Source of the DNA: CAJBNH01 sp964447285
GTDB taxonomy: Bacteria; Myxococcota_A; UBA9042
Direction: 5' to 3'
NCBI GenBank assembly: GCA_964447285.1
Contig: CAYURO010000011.1
Span: 59,426 to 123,425, forward strand
Length of the DNA stretch: 64,000 nt
In this document: positions 8,218 through 17,372 of the stretch, piece by piece
Layout of the letters: every line of letters starts with the position of its first letter
Position numbering within the stretch: the stretch's first letter is position 1
Position numbers and translations under genes: made by a program
The notes under the pieces: generated by a model
Told to the model about the DNA's origin: nothing
Database searches by the model: none
The model's input: the letters and a program-made list of their open reading frames with translations, nothing else

Positions 8218-10218
8218 CTACTCCTCACTCGGCTCGGCGGAGCCGCCCGCGGCCTTGTCGTCCGCCGTCTTCTCTTCCGCAGCCTTGTCGTCGACCTTCT
8301 TGCCGTCGGCTGCCTTCTTGGCGTCGGCGTCCTTCACGGGCTTGGCCGCTGGGCACGCGATCTCGAACTGGACCGTGAACTTGAACCAGTCGCGGTGCCG
8401 CTCAAAAGTGATGCGGTCGCTGGAAGACTTGACCTTGCCGAAGCAGCGGTGGGCGTCGATGCCCTCCTGAAGTGCCAGCAGGGCGTCCTGGGTGTCCGCG
8501 TCGCCTCGCAGGGTGGCGCTGGTGCGGTCGATCTGCACGGACTGCAATTCGATCTTGTGGCCGGTGAAGGGGGCCGGGCCCTCGGCAGGCGCCTCGCCGT
8601 CCTCTCCACCGCCCGCGTCACCTGCCGCCGCCGCACCGGGCATGGCCCCAGCGCCCGCCATCGGGTCGGGACGTGGCCGAGTCGGACGCGCCGGCAGACC
8701 GCCCGGCGGCAGTCCCGCTGGCACTCCAGGAAGACCGGTGCGTCGCTGTGTCAGCATCGCCGGGTCCGGCAGGCGTGTCGGCTCCATCGGCATCGTCCCC
8801 AGCGACACGCCGGGCATCCGCACGTCGCCAGGGCCACCCGGCGGCACGTATTCGGGCGGCTCAGTCACCTTGTCGATGATGGCCGAGATGTCCTCGAGCA
8901 CCTTGAACGCCGACATGTCGGGATACAGCGCCGTCAGGTCCACCTTCGGGGTCCGACCCAGCTCGGTCCGCAGCACGGTGAAGGTCGACATCGCCTTGCC
9001 GGACAGCTTCTTCGACAGCGACTGCAGCTGCACGATCTGCTGATCCTGTTCCGTCACAAGACCGCGGTAGTCCAGACTGGTGCGGATGCCCAGCAGGCAC
9101 ACCGCGATCACGATGAACGCCACCAACTGCGGCATCCGCGCCCGCAACACCTTGTAGTCGCCCTCATAAGCCAGCTCGCCCTGCCGGAAGTCGACGTCGT
9201 GGTCGGTGTTGCTGTCCGCCCCCGCCAGCGCCTGAGCTAGCGCCAGTACGCCAAGGTCGCTCAGTCGCTCGGGCTTGGTCACCTGCACGTCGGCCAGGTC
9301 CTCGACGCGCACGCGGTCGACAGGAAGGCCAAGCGAGCGCTCAAGGAACTCGTGTAGCCCGACCAGCCGCGTCAGGCCACCGGTGACCAGCAGTCGCGAC
9401 GGACGCGTGTGGGCGGCACGCTGCCAGGACGCAATGGTCTGCCGCAGCTCGCGCAGCAGGGGCGACAGGGCGTCGGCGGTTGCCTCGTGCAGGGTCAGCT
9501 CGTTCGGCGTCTCGGGCTCGATGCCGTGGGGCAGCAGAAAGCCGTGCGTCTGCAGGATGTCGCTGGCGCCGCCGGTCTCGAAGTGGGCGGAAAAGAGCTC
9601 CTCGACAGACTGCGCACCGACAGACAGGCTGCGGACGAACTTCGTGCGACCGCCCTCGAAGACCACGACCTGGGTCGAGGCCGTGCCGACGTCCACCAGC
9701 ATCGTCGTGCCCTCGGCGGCCTGCGGCAACTCCCTGATCAAGCTCGCGTAAGCCAGAGCCTCCAGACCCAACCGTCGCGGTTCGACCCCGACGGCGCGCA
9801 GCTGGCCTAACCGCTCGATGACCCGGGCGCGTGGAGCCGCGAGCGCCAGGACCTCGGTTTGCTCTTTCTTCTCACCCAGCACGATGTGGTCGACGACCAT
9901 CTCGGACACGGGCGTCGGGATGTGGTTTTCGAGCTCGAAGCCGATGGCCTCCGCAAGCGATTTCGGGTCACGGAAGGGAAACGACAGCGTGCGGTGCAGA
10001 CACAACGCGCTCGGCAGGCCGACCGACACCACGTCATCGGGCCGCAGGTTGCGGGCGAGCACGCGGCGCACGGCGTCCTGCCGGTCTTCGTCCGTCGCGC
10101 CGATCGCCACCGTTTCTTCGTCGAAATGCGTCAGCACGGCCTTCCGCATCGTCTTGTCGATGACGGCGACCTTGATGGCCGTGTGGCCGATGTCGAGTCC
10201 CAGGATGCGGTGGGCCAT
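8218..10218 (-). CDS. gspL: GspL with PilM-type actin-like domain
   Basis: 666 residues. Residues 1 to about 330 form a PilM/GspL actin-like cytoplasmic domain, starting MAHRILGLDIGHTAIKVAVI, with further nucleotide-fold segments (VDVGTASTQVVVF; LLVTGGLTRL). A single membrane span lies near 365-385. The periplasmic part begins with a helical stretch, then has a Pro/Gly-rich linker (about 480-540), a ferredoxin-like segment and a Lys/Ala/Asp-rich tail. GspL recruits the GspE ATPase to the membrane. The cytoplasmic domain here looks more like type IV pilus PilM than like enterobacterial GspL. It lies between gspK (18-base gap) and gspM. Confidence 0.82.
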   Translation of the reverse strand: MAHRILGLDIGHTAIKVAVIDKTMRKAVLTHFDEETVAIGATDEDRQDAVRRVLARNLRPDDVVSVGLPSALCLHRTLSFPFRDPKSLAEAIGFELENHIPTPVSEMVVDHIVLGEKKEQTEVLALAAPRARVIERLGQLRAVGVEPRRLGLEALAYASLIRELPQAAEGTTMLVDVGTASTQVVVFEGGRTKFVRSLSVGAQSVEELFSAHFETGGASDILQTHGFLLPHGIEPETPNELTLHEATADALSPLLRELRQTIASWQRAAHTRPSRLLVTGGLTRLVGLHEFLERSLGLPVDRVRVEDLADVQVTKPERLSDLGVLALAQALAGADSNTDHDVDFRQGELAYEGDYKVLRARMPQLVAFIVIAVCLLGIRTSLDYRGLVTEQDQQIVQLQSLSKKLSGKAMSTFTVLRTELGRTPKVDLTALYPDMSAFKVLEDISAIIDKVTEPPEYVPPGGPGDVRMPGVSLGTMPMEPTRLPDPAMLTQRRTGLPGVPAGLPPGGLPARPTRPRPDPMAGAGAMPGAAAAGDAGGGEDGEAPAEGPAPFTGHKIELQSVQIDRTSATLRGDADTQDALLALQEGIDAHRCFGKVKSSSDRITFERHRDWFKFTVQFEIACPAAKPVKDADAKKAADGKKVDDKAAEEKTADDKAAGGSAEPSEE

Positions 10219-10236
10219 GGTCCAGTCCTTCCCGTC

Positions 10237-11487
10237 TCAGTCTTCGCGCCAGTGCACGTAGCGTTGCGCGCCCGTGTCCAGCAGCGCCGTGATCCGCTTG
10301 GTCACCTTGCCGCTGGTGCCATAAGCCTGAATTCGCACGATTTTTCCGGTCACGCCGATGTCGCTCATCATTCGCCCATGGTCGATCTGCAGCACCTGCG
10401 CATAGTCGACGGGCAGCACGGTGCCGAGCTTGTCGAAGAACTGCACGAACCGCCCCGTATTCGCAAACGGCGGGCTGAACACCAGCTTCTTCAACGTGCG
10501 GCACACTTCGATGTACTGCCCGGCGACGTTGACGGGGACCAGCGGGTTTTGCTGGTAGCCGCGCGCACAGGCCAGTGCCTCGTTGTCGGGGTTCGCCAAG
10601 TTCTTGCAGATCAAGGCCTTGATGACCTCGATCGGCGCCGTGTTCACGTTCAGCTTGTCGGTCGCGTACACCGTCAGTTGGTCGCGCAGCTTGCACCATT
10701 GCGTGTCGCTCATGCCCTCGACCAGCCGCACTTCCTCCGTGGTGTCGAACGGCGCGTCCTTCGACCGATAGCCCTGCTTGCGGTACGAGATCCCCTCAGC
10801 GCCGCTGCCCTCGACCAGCTTGCGCGTGCCCGGATCGATGTCCACGCGCGTTGTGTCGGCGTCGGCCCAGTCGATGATGTTCAGCGCCAACTGCGCCATG
10901 TCCTTGTCCAATTCGCCAACCTGGGTCACGCCCTCGTTGCGCTCCAGCACCTTGTACAGCGTGTCGAACACCGCCTGCTTCTGGCCCAGATCGCCCACGC
11001 GGTTGACGTTGACCCGGCCGTCTTCGTCGCTGGACGTGCAGCCACAGGTGCCGCGCTCGAGCCCCACGGCCTCGCGTCCCTCCAGGTTGACCAACTGGAT
11101 GCCCATCAGCGTCATCTGGCCTTCGCAAAAGGCGTTGACGAATTCGCAGGCATACGACGCCGTGTTGATCGAGGGGCGCTTGCCTCCCATCATCGTGGCG
11201 TACTTGGCCAGGATGCTCTCGACGATGTCGGCTGACCCGATGACCAGCGCGGCCAACTCGACGGCCGCGCGGGCGTGCAGCGAGGCCTCGATCTCAGCCT
11301 CGACATAGGTGGCCGTACGGATGGCGACCCGCGATTGGTAGGTGAATTCCATCGAGAAGATCGACAGGATCGCGATCGCGGTCAGCGCGAGCAGCATGGC
11401 CACACCGCGCTGGCGGTCGGCGGGCCCCCGGCTTCCCGCGCCCAAGCTGCGGCGTCCGGCGGCGATGGCGGCGCGCAGGGCGGTCAT
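10237..11487 (-). CDS. gspK: Type II secretion minor pseudopilin GspK
   Basis: 416 residues from the ATG at 11487, which overlaps the gspJ stop by 4 bases; the frame is open further upstream but without family sequence. The class III signal reads RQRG-VAMLLALTAIAILS. The processed protein would lack the usual Glu5, as is normal for GspK, the pseudopilus tip. A large helical insertion domain follows, as in the family. It contains a Cys-containing insert near 170-190 and the NVNTAPIEV segment, the helix-hairpin-helix-like signature of GspK. It caps the pseudopilus with GspI and GspJ. Confidence 0.88.
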   Translation of the reverse strand: MTALRAAIAAGRRSLGAGSRGPADRQRGVAMLLALTAIAILSIFSMEFTYQSRVAIRTATYVEAEIEASLHARAAVELAALVIGSADIVESILAKYATMMGGKRPSINTASYACEFVNAFCEGQMTLMGIQLVNLEGREAVGLERGTCGCTSSDEDGRVNVNRVGDLGQKQAVFDTLYKVLERNEGVTQVGELDKDMAQLALNIIDWADADTTRVDIDPGTRKLVEGSGAEGISYRKQGYRSKDAPFDTTEEVRLVEGMSDTQWCKLRDQLTVYATDKLNVNTAPIEVIKALICKNLANPDNEALACARGYQQNPLVPVNVAGQYIEVCRTLKKLVFSPPFANTGRFVQFFDKLGTVLPVDYAQVLQIDHGRMMSDIGVTGKIVRIQAYGTSGKVTKRITALLDTGAQRYVHWRED

Positions 11488-12410
11488 CGGGTGCCTCCCG
11501 TCGTGCCGGTGGCTCCGGTTCCTGTGGCGGGCAGCACGCTGAAACCGGCGGGCGTGATGGGCGCGATTCCGTAGGGGCTCAGAGAGGTTTCGTACGCCTT
11601 GAGGTTGGCCGTGCTGTTGAAATCCACGGCCTCCATCAGCCGCACGCGCGCCTGAGTCTCGAACGAGAGCTCGCCATCGTCGGTCTCGAGTGTCAGCTGG
11701 ATGCGAACCCGCGCCGGCAACCACAGCTCGTCAGGCCCGTGCTTTTTGTCCTGGTTCTTCATGTCGGCCAAGGCCTTGCCCAGCTCGGCGTTGCCCGTCA
11801 GTCCGGTGGCCAGCGCGGCGGCGGCGTCCTTGGCCTGCTTCTCCTGCTGCAGCCGATCGATCTCGACGCGCCAGTCCGACTGCCAGCTCTCCTTGTCCAT
11901 ATCCCAGTAAGCAAAGGTCAATTTCTTTACGCGGGTGGCCAGCACCTGCCGACGTCCCCCCCGCAGTGGCGTGTCGTCGATGACCACCTTCTCGCGGCGC
12001 ACCAGCACGTTCTCGCCGGTCTTGGCGTCGCGCTCGACCTTGTACTCGACCACGCCCTGGTCGCTCTCGAACGCGTTGCGCACCATCGACCGGTGGCCCA
12101 TGTACGAAAACGTGATCGTGTTCGCCTTGCCCACAAACAGCGTCTTGGTCGTGCGGTCTTCGCTCTGGTGCTTGCTGACGTAGGCCATGCCCAGCTCGCG
12201 CCCCATGCGTCCCAGCGCGACGCGCGCGGTGTGGTAGTCCTCTTGCACCACGCGCGTGGCCCGGATGGCGTTGATCAAAGACGAAGTCGCAGTTGCCAGG
12301 ATCACGCCAAGCATCGCCATCAGCGTGGCGCCGATCATCATCTCGAACAGCGTGAATCCGTCGGAACTGCCGGAAAACAGGTGGATGTTTGGTGTGGCGG
12401 GGCGTCTCAT
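11484..12410 (-). CDS. gspJ: Type II secretion minor pseudopilin GspJ
   Basis: 308 residues. The prepilin motif SDG-FTLFEMMIGATLMAML has Glu5 of the mature protein, with a 17-residue leader. The C-terminal beta-rich head is longer than the usual ~200 residues and contains a Gln/Lys/Ala-rich helical insertion (about 180-220). It overlaps gspI by 4 bases and gspK by 4 bases. It forms the tip complex with GspI and GspK. Confidence 0.85.
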   Translation of the reverse strand: MRRPATPNIHLFSGSSDGFTLFEMMIGATLMAMLGVILATATSSLINAIRATRVVQEDYHTARVALGRMGRELGMAYVSKHQSEDRTTKTLFVGKANTITFSYMGHRSMVRNAFESDQGVVEYKVERDAKTGENVLVRREKVVIDDTPLRGGRRQVLATRVKKLTFAYWDMDKESWQSDWRVEIDRLQQEKQAKDAAAALATGLTGNAELGKALADMKNQDKKHGPDELWLPARVRIQLTLETDDGELSFETQARVRLMEAVDFNSTANLKAYETSLSPYGIAPITPAGFSVLPATGTGATGTTGGTR

Positions 12411-13255
12411 GGCGTGCCCCCCTGCAGGTTGGCGGGCAGCTTGCTCTCGATGGCGCCCTGGATCTTCTCGGCGTTCTTCAGCTCCTGGATCGCGCGGGCT
12501 TCTTCCTCGCTGACGGCGGTCGTGAAAGTCTCGATCTCCAGCTTGCGCTGCTCACCCTCCTCGTCCTTCCACGACAGGTGCACGACGACCTTGCGGGTGC
12601 GGTCCGACGCGCGCTTGAGGATGCGCGGCAGCAGCTCGGCCACCATCAGACCCATCGACATCTGCAGCACGCCGATGTTGATGTCGCACAGGGACAGCAG
12701 GTTCAGTCCCGCGTCGCCGGACATCAGGATGGTCCCGATCAGGCCCATCATGTCGCCGCCCTTGGCCAGATCGGTCAGGTCCAGACCCGCCGACTTGGCG
12801 CTGGACGCTGCATCTCCCAGATCCGTCAGCGGTTTCTTGCCGCCGGTCTCGCCGCCTTCCAGCTTGTCCAGCGCGCCCGAGGCCGCCAGCTTCTCCTGCG
12901 CATCGGACAGCATCGTCTGCGCTTGGGTGGTCATGTCGCCGATCTCGGAATCGTCCATGTCCAGGCCGATCAGGTCGAACTTGCACTGGAAGTGCTTGGA
13001 GTACACCTTGGGCAGCTCGCAGTCGCGGTTGGTCAAGTCGTTGGAGGGAAAGCCCTCTTTGCGATACTTCTCCTCGATGTCCAGGATGGTGCCGCGCAGC
13101 AGCAGCGACGCGACGGTCGACCGGTAGATGCGCTTGGACTGGATGGCCGCTGACGAGGACGCCGACGTGATCGCCGTCAACGCAAACGCCAAAACGGCGA
13201 GCGCCAACAGCACCTCAAGCAGCGAAAAGCCCTTGTTGTAGGCCCTATCCGTCAA
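12407..13255 (-). CDS. gspI: Type II secretion minor pseudopilin GspI, enlarged
   Basis: 282 residues. The short leader and motif NKG-FSLLEVLLALAVLAFAL with Glu5 identify a pseudopilin, and its place between gspH and gspJ makes it GspI. It is more than twice the usual length. A region of about 100 residues (roughly 105-205) is inserted ahead of the final beta strands (VVVHLSWKDEEGEQRKLEIE). The insert has a Lys/Ala/Gly/Leu-rich helical start and a hydrophobic, Met/Leu/Ile-rich second half. The gap to gspH is 9 bases. Confidence 0.85.
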   Translation of the reverse strand: MTDRAYNKGFSLLEVLLALAVLAFALTAITSASSSAAIQSKRIYRSTVASLLLRGTILDIEEKYRKEGFPSNDLTNRDCELPKVYSKHFQCKFDLIGLDMDDSEIGDMTTQAQTMLSDAQEKLAASGALDKLEGGETGGKKPLTDLGDAASSAKSAGLDLTDLAKGGDMMGLIGTILMSGDAGLNLLSLCDINIGVLQMSMGLMVAELLPRILKRASDRTRKVVVHLSWKDEEGEQRKLEIETFTTAVSEEEARAIQELKNAEKIQGAIESKLPANLQGGTP

Positions 13256-13264
13256 TTCAGCTCC

Positions 13265-13897
13265 CTATCGTTCCTCTTCGCTGCGTCCGAAGCCGTCCGT
13301 CGGCTCCTTGCCCTTGATCAGGCGCGCCGTGCCCAGCAGCGCCTTGACCTCGACCGACATCACATCGTCCGGGTCGCCCTCTACGTAGATCAGCGCGTTC
13401 TCCGTCGTGCCGTTCGGAAAGAAGTAGACGTACGCCTGACCAGCCGTCGACAGCGTGGTCTGGTGCGACGTCATCACCCCCGAGAACCGCACGCCCTTGT
13501 CCAGCGTGTACTTCGACAGCAGCTTCGAGGGCGACGCCTGAAACGACGTCCGCTTGTCTCCTTCGGCTGCCGGCGCACCTTCGTCCGCGCCCTCACCGGG
13601 CAACAGGAACGACTCGCACGGGTCGGCCGACGTCTGCTCCTCGCCCCAGTAGCTGCCCGCGTCCAGATCGAACACAAGGCGGTGGTTCCGCCCGGAAAGC
13701 GACGTCAGGTTGTAGAGATAGCGGATTGCAATCGCGACCTTGCCCGCCTCCGCCTGCACAGACGCGCCCCGGATATTGCCCAGGCCCGCCAACACCGCCA
13801 CGGTCACCACCGCCATCACCACCATGACGACCATCACCTCGATCAAGGTGAAGCCCGCCCTGGGTGTCGGCGGTTGCCGCGGCCGGCGCAACGTCAC
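13265..13897 (-). CDS. gspH: Type II secretion minor pseudopilin GspH
   Basis: 210 residues from a GTG at 13897. That start overlaps the gspG stop in the sequence GTGA, which is why I prefer it over longer in-frame openings. The prepilin motif RAG-FTLIEVMVVMVVMAVV is preceded by a 16-residue basic leader. The C-terminal head is of the GspH/FimT type (LSGRNHRLVFDLDAGSYW). It is a minor pseudopilin joining the tip complex to the GspG shaft. Confidence 0.85.
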   Translation of the reverse strand: MTLRRPRQPPTPRAGFTLIEVMVVMVVMAVVTVAVLAGLGNIRGASVQAEAGKVAIAIRYLYNLTSLSGRNHRLVFDLDAGSYWGEEQTSADPCESFLLPGEGADEGAPAAEGDKRTSFQASPSKLLSKYTLDKGVRFSGVMTSHQTTLSTAGQAYVYFFPNGTTENALIYVEGDPDDVMSVEVKALLGTARLIKGKEPTDGFGRSEEER

Positions 13898-14307
13898 CGT
13901 TCCTCTCCGTCGTGGCAGATGTCGTCGTCGGTCCCGGTCTTGCGGTCGGGGCCGTTCGAGCACAACGAGAAGCCCTCGCCGGTGGTCGAGTACACAAGCT
14001 CCTGCTTCCACGGGTCCAGGCGGTCGGCTTCTTTGATCTTCGGCTTCAGGTCGGCCAGCGAGTCGGGAAAATCGCCTTGCGTCGCTTGGTGGTAGTTCAC
14101 CTTGGCGGCGATGCTCTGGACCTGGATCTTCGCGGTCTTCTCGCGGCCCTCGCCGAACAGCTCGAACACGCCGACGGCCAGGGTCGAGCCCAGCACGCCG
14201 ATGATGACGATGACGACCATGATCTCGATCAAGGTCATGCCCCGTTGGGCCTTGTCGACGACCAGAGCGACCGGACCTTGGCCTTCGTTGCTCAGACAGG
14301 TGTGCAT
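13894..14307 (-). CDS. gspG: Major pseudopilin GspG
   Basis: 137 residues from the ATG at 14307. AAGGAGAG lies a few bases upstream, so the in-frame TTG at 14325 is rejected. The prepilin motif QRG-MTLIEIMVVIVIIGVLG has Glu5. The conserved C-terminal calcium-site region is present as DPWKQ and SNGPDRKTGTDDDI. It polymerises into the pseudopilus that drives substrates through the secretin. It is the first of the pseudopilin genes, after gspF. Confidence 0.92.
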   Translation of the reverse strand: MHTCLSNEGQGPVALVVDKAQRGMTLIEIMVVIVIIGVLGSTLAVGVFELFGEGREKTAKIQVQSIAAKVNYHQATQGDFPDSLADLKPKIKEADRLDPWKQELVYSTTGEGFSLCSNGPDRKTGTDDDICHDGEER

Positions 14308-14321
14308 CTTCTCTCTCCTTT

Positions 14322-15581
14322 TCAACCCGAGACGGACTGGCTCAGCTTCATCATCGGCAGCATGATCGCCGCGACCAACAGGCCGACGACGACGCCCATG
14401 AACACGATCATCAGCGGCTCGAGCAGCGAGGTCAGGGCGTTCACGCGGGTGTCGACCTGGTTCTCGTAGCTCTCGGCCACGTTCTTCAGCATGTTTTCAA
14501 GCTCGCCCGACCGCTCGCCGATCGCGATCATGTGTACGACCATGGGCGGGAACTCGTTGGACCGCTTCAGGGGGCCGGCGATGCTGTCACCCTCGCGGAT
14601 GGCGGTGCGGGCCTCAGCCACCACCTTGGCCAGCACCCGGTTCGAGACGACGTTCTCGACGATCTCCAGCGCGGTCAGCAGCGGCACGCCCGAGCTCAGC
14701 AGCGTTCCCAGCGTGCGCGAGAACCGCGAGATCGCGACCTTGCGGATGATGTCGCCCATGATGGGCACCTTCAGCATCCAGCGGTCCCACTTGTCGGCGC
14801 CTGCGTCGGTGCGGTGCCAGCGGTGAAAGCCGTACCAACTGGCCACGACGCCCAGGATCATCAGGGGCCAGCCGACCGATACCATCCGGGACATCGCCAT
14901 CATGATCCGCGTGATCAGAGGCAGTTCTGCCCCCATGTCCTCGAACATCGTCGAGATCTGCGGCACCACGAACAGCATCATGCCCATCACGATGGCGAAC
15001 GCGATCAGCATCATGACCGCGGGATAGGTCATCGCGCCGATGATCTTGTTGCGCAGCTTGACGTACGACTCCGTAAAGTCGGCCAACCGCAGCAGCACGA
15101 TGTCCATGTTGCCCGACGTCTCGCCGGCCCGGACCATGTTGTAGTAGGTAGAGTCGAAGACTTTCGGGTGGTTCTGCAGCGCGCGCCAGAACGCGACGCC
15201 TTCGTTCACCTCGGTGCGGACCTGCGCAAGTACCCGCTTGAGCTTCGGATTCTCGACCTGCTCGGTCAGCGCCTGCAGGGCCTCGACCAGCGGAACGCCA
15301 GCCTTCAGCAGGGTCGCCAGCTGCCGCGTCACCTCGGACACGTCGGCAGGCTTGATGGTGGTCAGGAACTCGCCCAGATCGAAGTCCCGCGACCCCGCCT
15401 TTTGCTTGACGCCTGCGCGGACCTTGTCCTTGCCGCCCTTGACTGAGGTCTCGTGGTATTCGGTCAGAAAGACGCGGTCCCGCTTCATGGCGGCCCGCAA
15501 GCCGCGCACGCTGTCGGTGTCGAGCACGCCCTTGATGGTGCGCCCGCTCGCGTCTTTGCCGATGTACTCGTAAACGGGCAT
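14322..15581 (-). CDS. gspF: Type II secretion platform protein GspF
   Basis: 419 residues, normal length. Two homologous cytoplasmic T2SSF domains (about 75-200 and 275-400) and three membrane segments (about 180-200, 230-250, 385-410) can be seen. The family motifs ALTEQ and TAL-IVE-V occur at matching places in the two halves. It is the polytopic inner-membrane platform that interacts with GspE and GspL. The gap to gspG is 14 bases. Confidence 0.92.
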   Translation of the reverse strand: MPVYEYIGKDASGRTIKGVLDTDSVRGLRAAMKRDRVFLTEYHETSVKGGKDKVRAGVKQKAGSRDFDLGEFLTTIKPADVSEVTRQLATLLKAGVPLVEALQALTEQVENPKLKRVLAQVRTEVNEGVAFWRALQNHPKVFDSTYYNMVRAGETSGNMDIVLLRLADFTESYVKLRNKIIGAMTYPAVMMLIAFAIVMGMMLFVVPQISTMFEDMGAELPLITRIMMAMSRMVSVGWPLMILGVVASWYGFHRWHRTDAGADKWDRWMLKVPIMGDIIRKVAISRFSRTLGTLLSSGVPLLTALEIVENVVSNRVLAKVVAEARTAIREGDSIAGPLKRSNEFPPMVVHMIAIGERSGELENMLKNVAESYENQVDTRVNALTSLLEPLMIVFMGVVVGLLVAAIMLPMMKLSQSVSG

Positions 15582-15597
15582 TCGGTTCCAGTTGACG

Positions 15598-15645
15598 GCG
15601 GGGGACGAGCCCCCGCCCTACTCGCGGCAGGGGACGAACCCCCGC
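15598..15645. repeat. Tandem pair of GC hairpins between gspE and gspF
   Basis: Two near-identical units, GCGGGGGACGAGCCCCCGC (15598-15616) and GCAGGGGACGAACCCCCGC (15627-15645), sit head to tail. Each folds to a 7-bp stem with a 5-base loop (one pair is G-U in the second unit on the transcribed minus strand). They fill almost all of the gap between two translated genes. The second unit abuts the gspE stop codon. Confidence 0.6.
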
Positions 15646-15646
15646 G

Positions 15647-17371
15647 CTACTCCTCGTCGTCTGCGTTCGCGATGCGCATCACTTCCTCGACGGTGGTGAT
15701 GCCGGCCATGACCTTCAGGGCACCGTCGTCCCGCAGCGTCGCCATCCCGTCGGCCACTGCCGCGCGCTTGATGGTTCCCGCGTCGGACTTGGCCACGACC
15801 AGACGCTTGACCTCTTCGGTCGGCGTCAGCAGTTCGTGCAAACCGGAACGACCTGCGTACCCCGACATGCCGCACTCGGGGCAGCCCTTGGCGCGGAAGA
15901 ACGTGGCCTTCTTCAGCCGTGGATCCCCTCGCTTCAGGCCAAGCTGTTCAAGCTCCAGGTCCGTCGGCAGGTGCGGCACCCGGCAGTCCTTGCACAGCAC
16001 GCGAATCAGGCGCTGGGCCAGGATACCGACGATCGACGACGACAGCAGGAAGGGCTCGACGCCCATGTCGACGAGTCGCGTGTAGGTCGAGGCCGCGTCG
16101 TTGGTGTGGACGGTCGACAGCACCAAGTGACCGGTCAAGGCGGCTTGCACCGCGATCTCCGCCGTCTCGAGGTCGCGGATTTCGCCCACCAGCACCACGT
16201 CGGGGTCCTGACGCAGCGTGGCGCGCAGACCCTTGGCAAACGTGAAGTCGATCTTGGGGTTGACCTGCATCTGGCCAATGCCTTCCAGCTGATACTCGAC
16301 GGGATCCTCGATGGTCAGGATGTTGATGTCGGGGTTGTTGATGGTCATCAGCGCCGAGTACAGCGTCGTCGTCTTGCCAGAGCCCGTGGGACCCGTGCAG
16401 AGCAGGATGCCGTTGGGCCGATGCACCAGCGCGTCGATGGCCTGCACCACGTCGGCGCGCATGCCCAGGGTCTTCAGATCCAGGGTCGTCGACGACTTGT
16501 CCAACAGACGCATCACGATCCGCTCGCCGTGCGCCGTCGGGATGGTCGACAAGCGCAGGTCGATGTCGCGCCCGGCCACCTTGATGCGGATGCGGCCGTC
16601 TTGCGGCAGGCGCTTCTCAGCGATGTTCAGGCCGCCCATGATCTTGACGCGGCTGGTGATCGACGGCTGGAAGCGCTTCGAGGTCCGCACGACCTCCTTC
16701 AGCACGCCGTCGCGCCGAAAGCGGATCATCACGTACTTCTCCATCGGCTCGATGTGCACGTCCGACGCCCGCTCCTTGGCCGCCTGATTCAGCACCGAGT
16801 TGACCAAGCGGATGATGGGGGCCTCGTCGCTCTCGTCGAGGATGTCTTGGGCCGCGTCTTCGAGTTCCGACGCGATGTTGGCGATGCCGTCGTCCGCCTT
16901 CTCCATGTCGTCCACGACCTGGTCCGCGCGGGCTCGGCGGTCGAAGGCGAAGTTGATGGCGGCGTTCAGGGCCTCGGTCGACACCAGAAACGGCTCGATG
17001 CGAGGCCCGCCAAACAGCACCCGCAGGTCGTCCAGCGCTCCAGTCGCCAGCGGGTTGGCCAGCGCAACGTGCAGGGCGCCGTCCACGCGGCGAATCGGCA
17101 GGATCTCCGACTCCTTGGCCCAGGTCATGGTCAGCGGCGCCACCATCGACGGGTCGATGGTCTCCTCGTCGATCTTGGCCAGCACGGTCATGCCCATCTG
17201 GTCGCCAAGCGCCTCAAGCACCTGCAGCTTGGTCACCGAGCCCTGGCCGACCAGCAGCTCTCCCAGCAGGCCGCCGCGGTCGGACTGGATGCGCAGGGCA
17301 GACTCGACCGCCTCAGCCGTGCATTGGCCGCGCGAGACGAGGATTTCGCCGATGGGGCGCGGGTCGATCAT
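15647..17371 (-). CDS. gspE: Type II secretion ATPase GspE
   Basis: 574 residues. The N-terminal MshEN/GspE-N domains (about 1-150) include the repeated pattern around IGEILVSRGQ. The ATPase core follows. Walker A is GPTGSGKTTT (327-336), the Asp box and Walker B (DPDVVLVGEIRD) follow, and a His box lies in LSTVHTNDA. A C-terminal zinc-binding loop with two CxxC pairs (CKDC, CPEC) is typical of GspE/PilB. It powers pseudopilus assembly on the cytoplasmic face. Only a single base separates it from the gspD stop. Confidence 0.94.
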   Translation of the reverse strand: MIDPRPIGEILVSRGQCTAEAVESALRIQSDRGGLLGELLVGQGSVTKLQVLEALGDQMGMTVLAKIDEETIDPSMVAPLTMTWAKESEILPIRRVDGALHVALANPLATGALDDLRVLFGGPRIEPFLVSTEALNAAINFAFDRRARADQVVDDMEKADDGIANIASELEDAAQDILDESDEAPIIRLVNSVLNQAAKERASDVHIEPMEKYVMIRFRRDGVLKEVVRTSKRFQPSITSRVKIMGGLNIAEKRLPQDGRIRIKVAGRDIDLRLSTIPTAHGERIVMRLLDKSSTTLDLKTLGMRADVVQAIDALVHRPNGILLCTGPTGSGKTTTLYSALMTINNPDINILTIEDPVEYQLEGIGQMQVNPKIDFTFAKGLRATLRQDPDVVLVGEIRDLETAEIAVQAALTGHLVLSTVHTNDAASTYTRLVDMGVEPFLLSSSIVGILAQRLIRVLCKDCRVPHLPTDLELEQLGLKRGDPRLKKATFFRAKGCPECGMSGYAGRSGLHELLTPTEEVKRLVVAKSDAGTIKRAAVADGMATLRDDGALKVMAGITTVEEVMRIANADDEE

Positions 17372-17372
17372 G

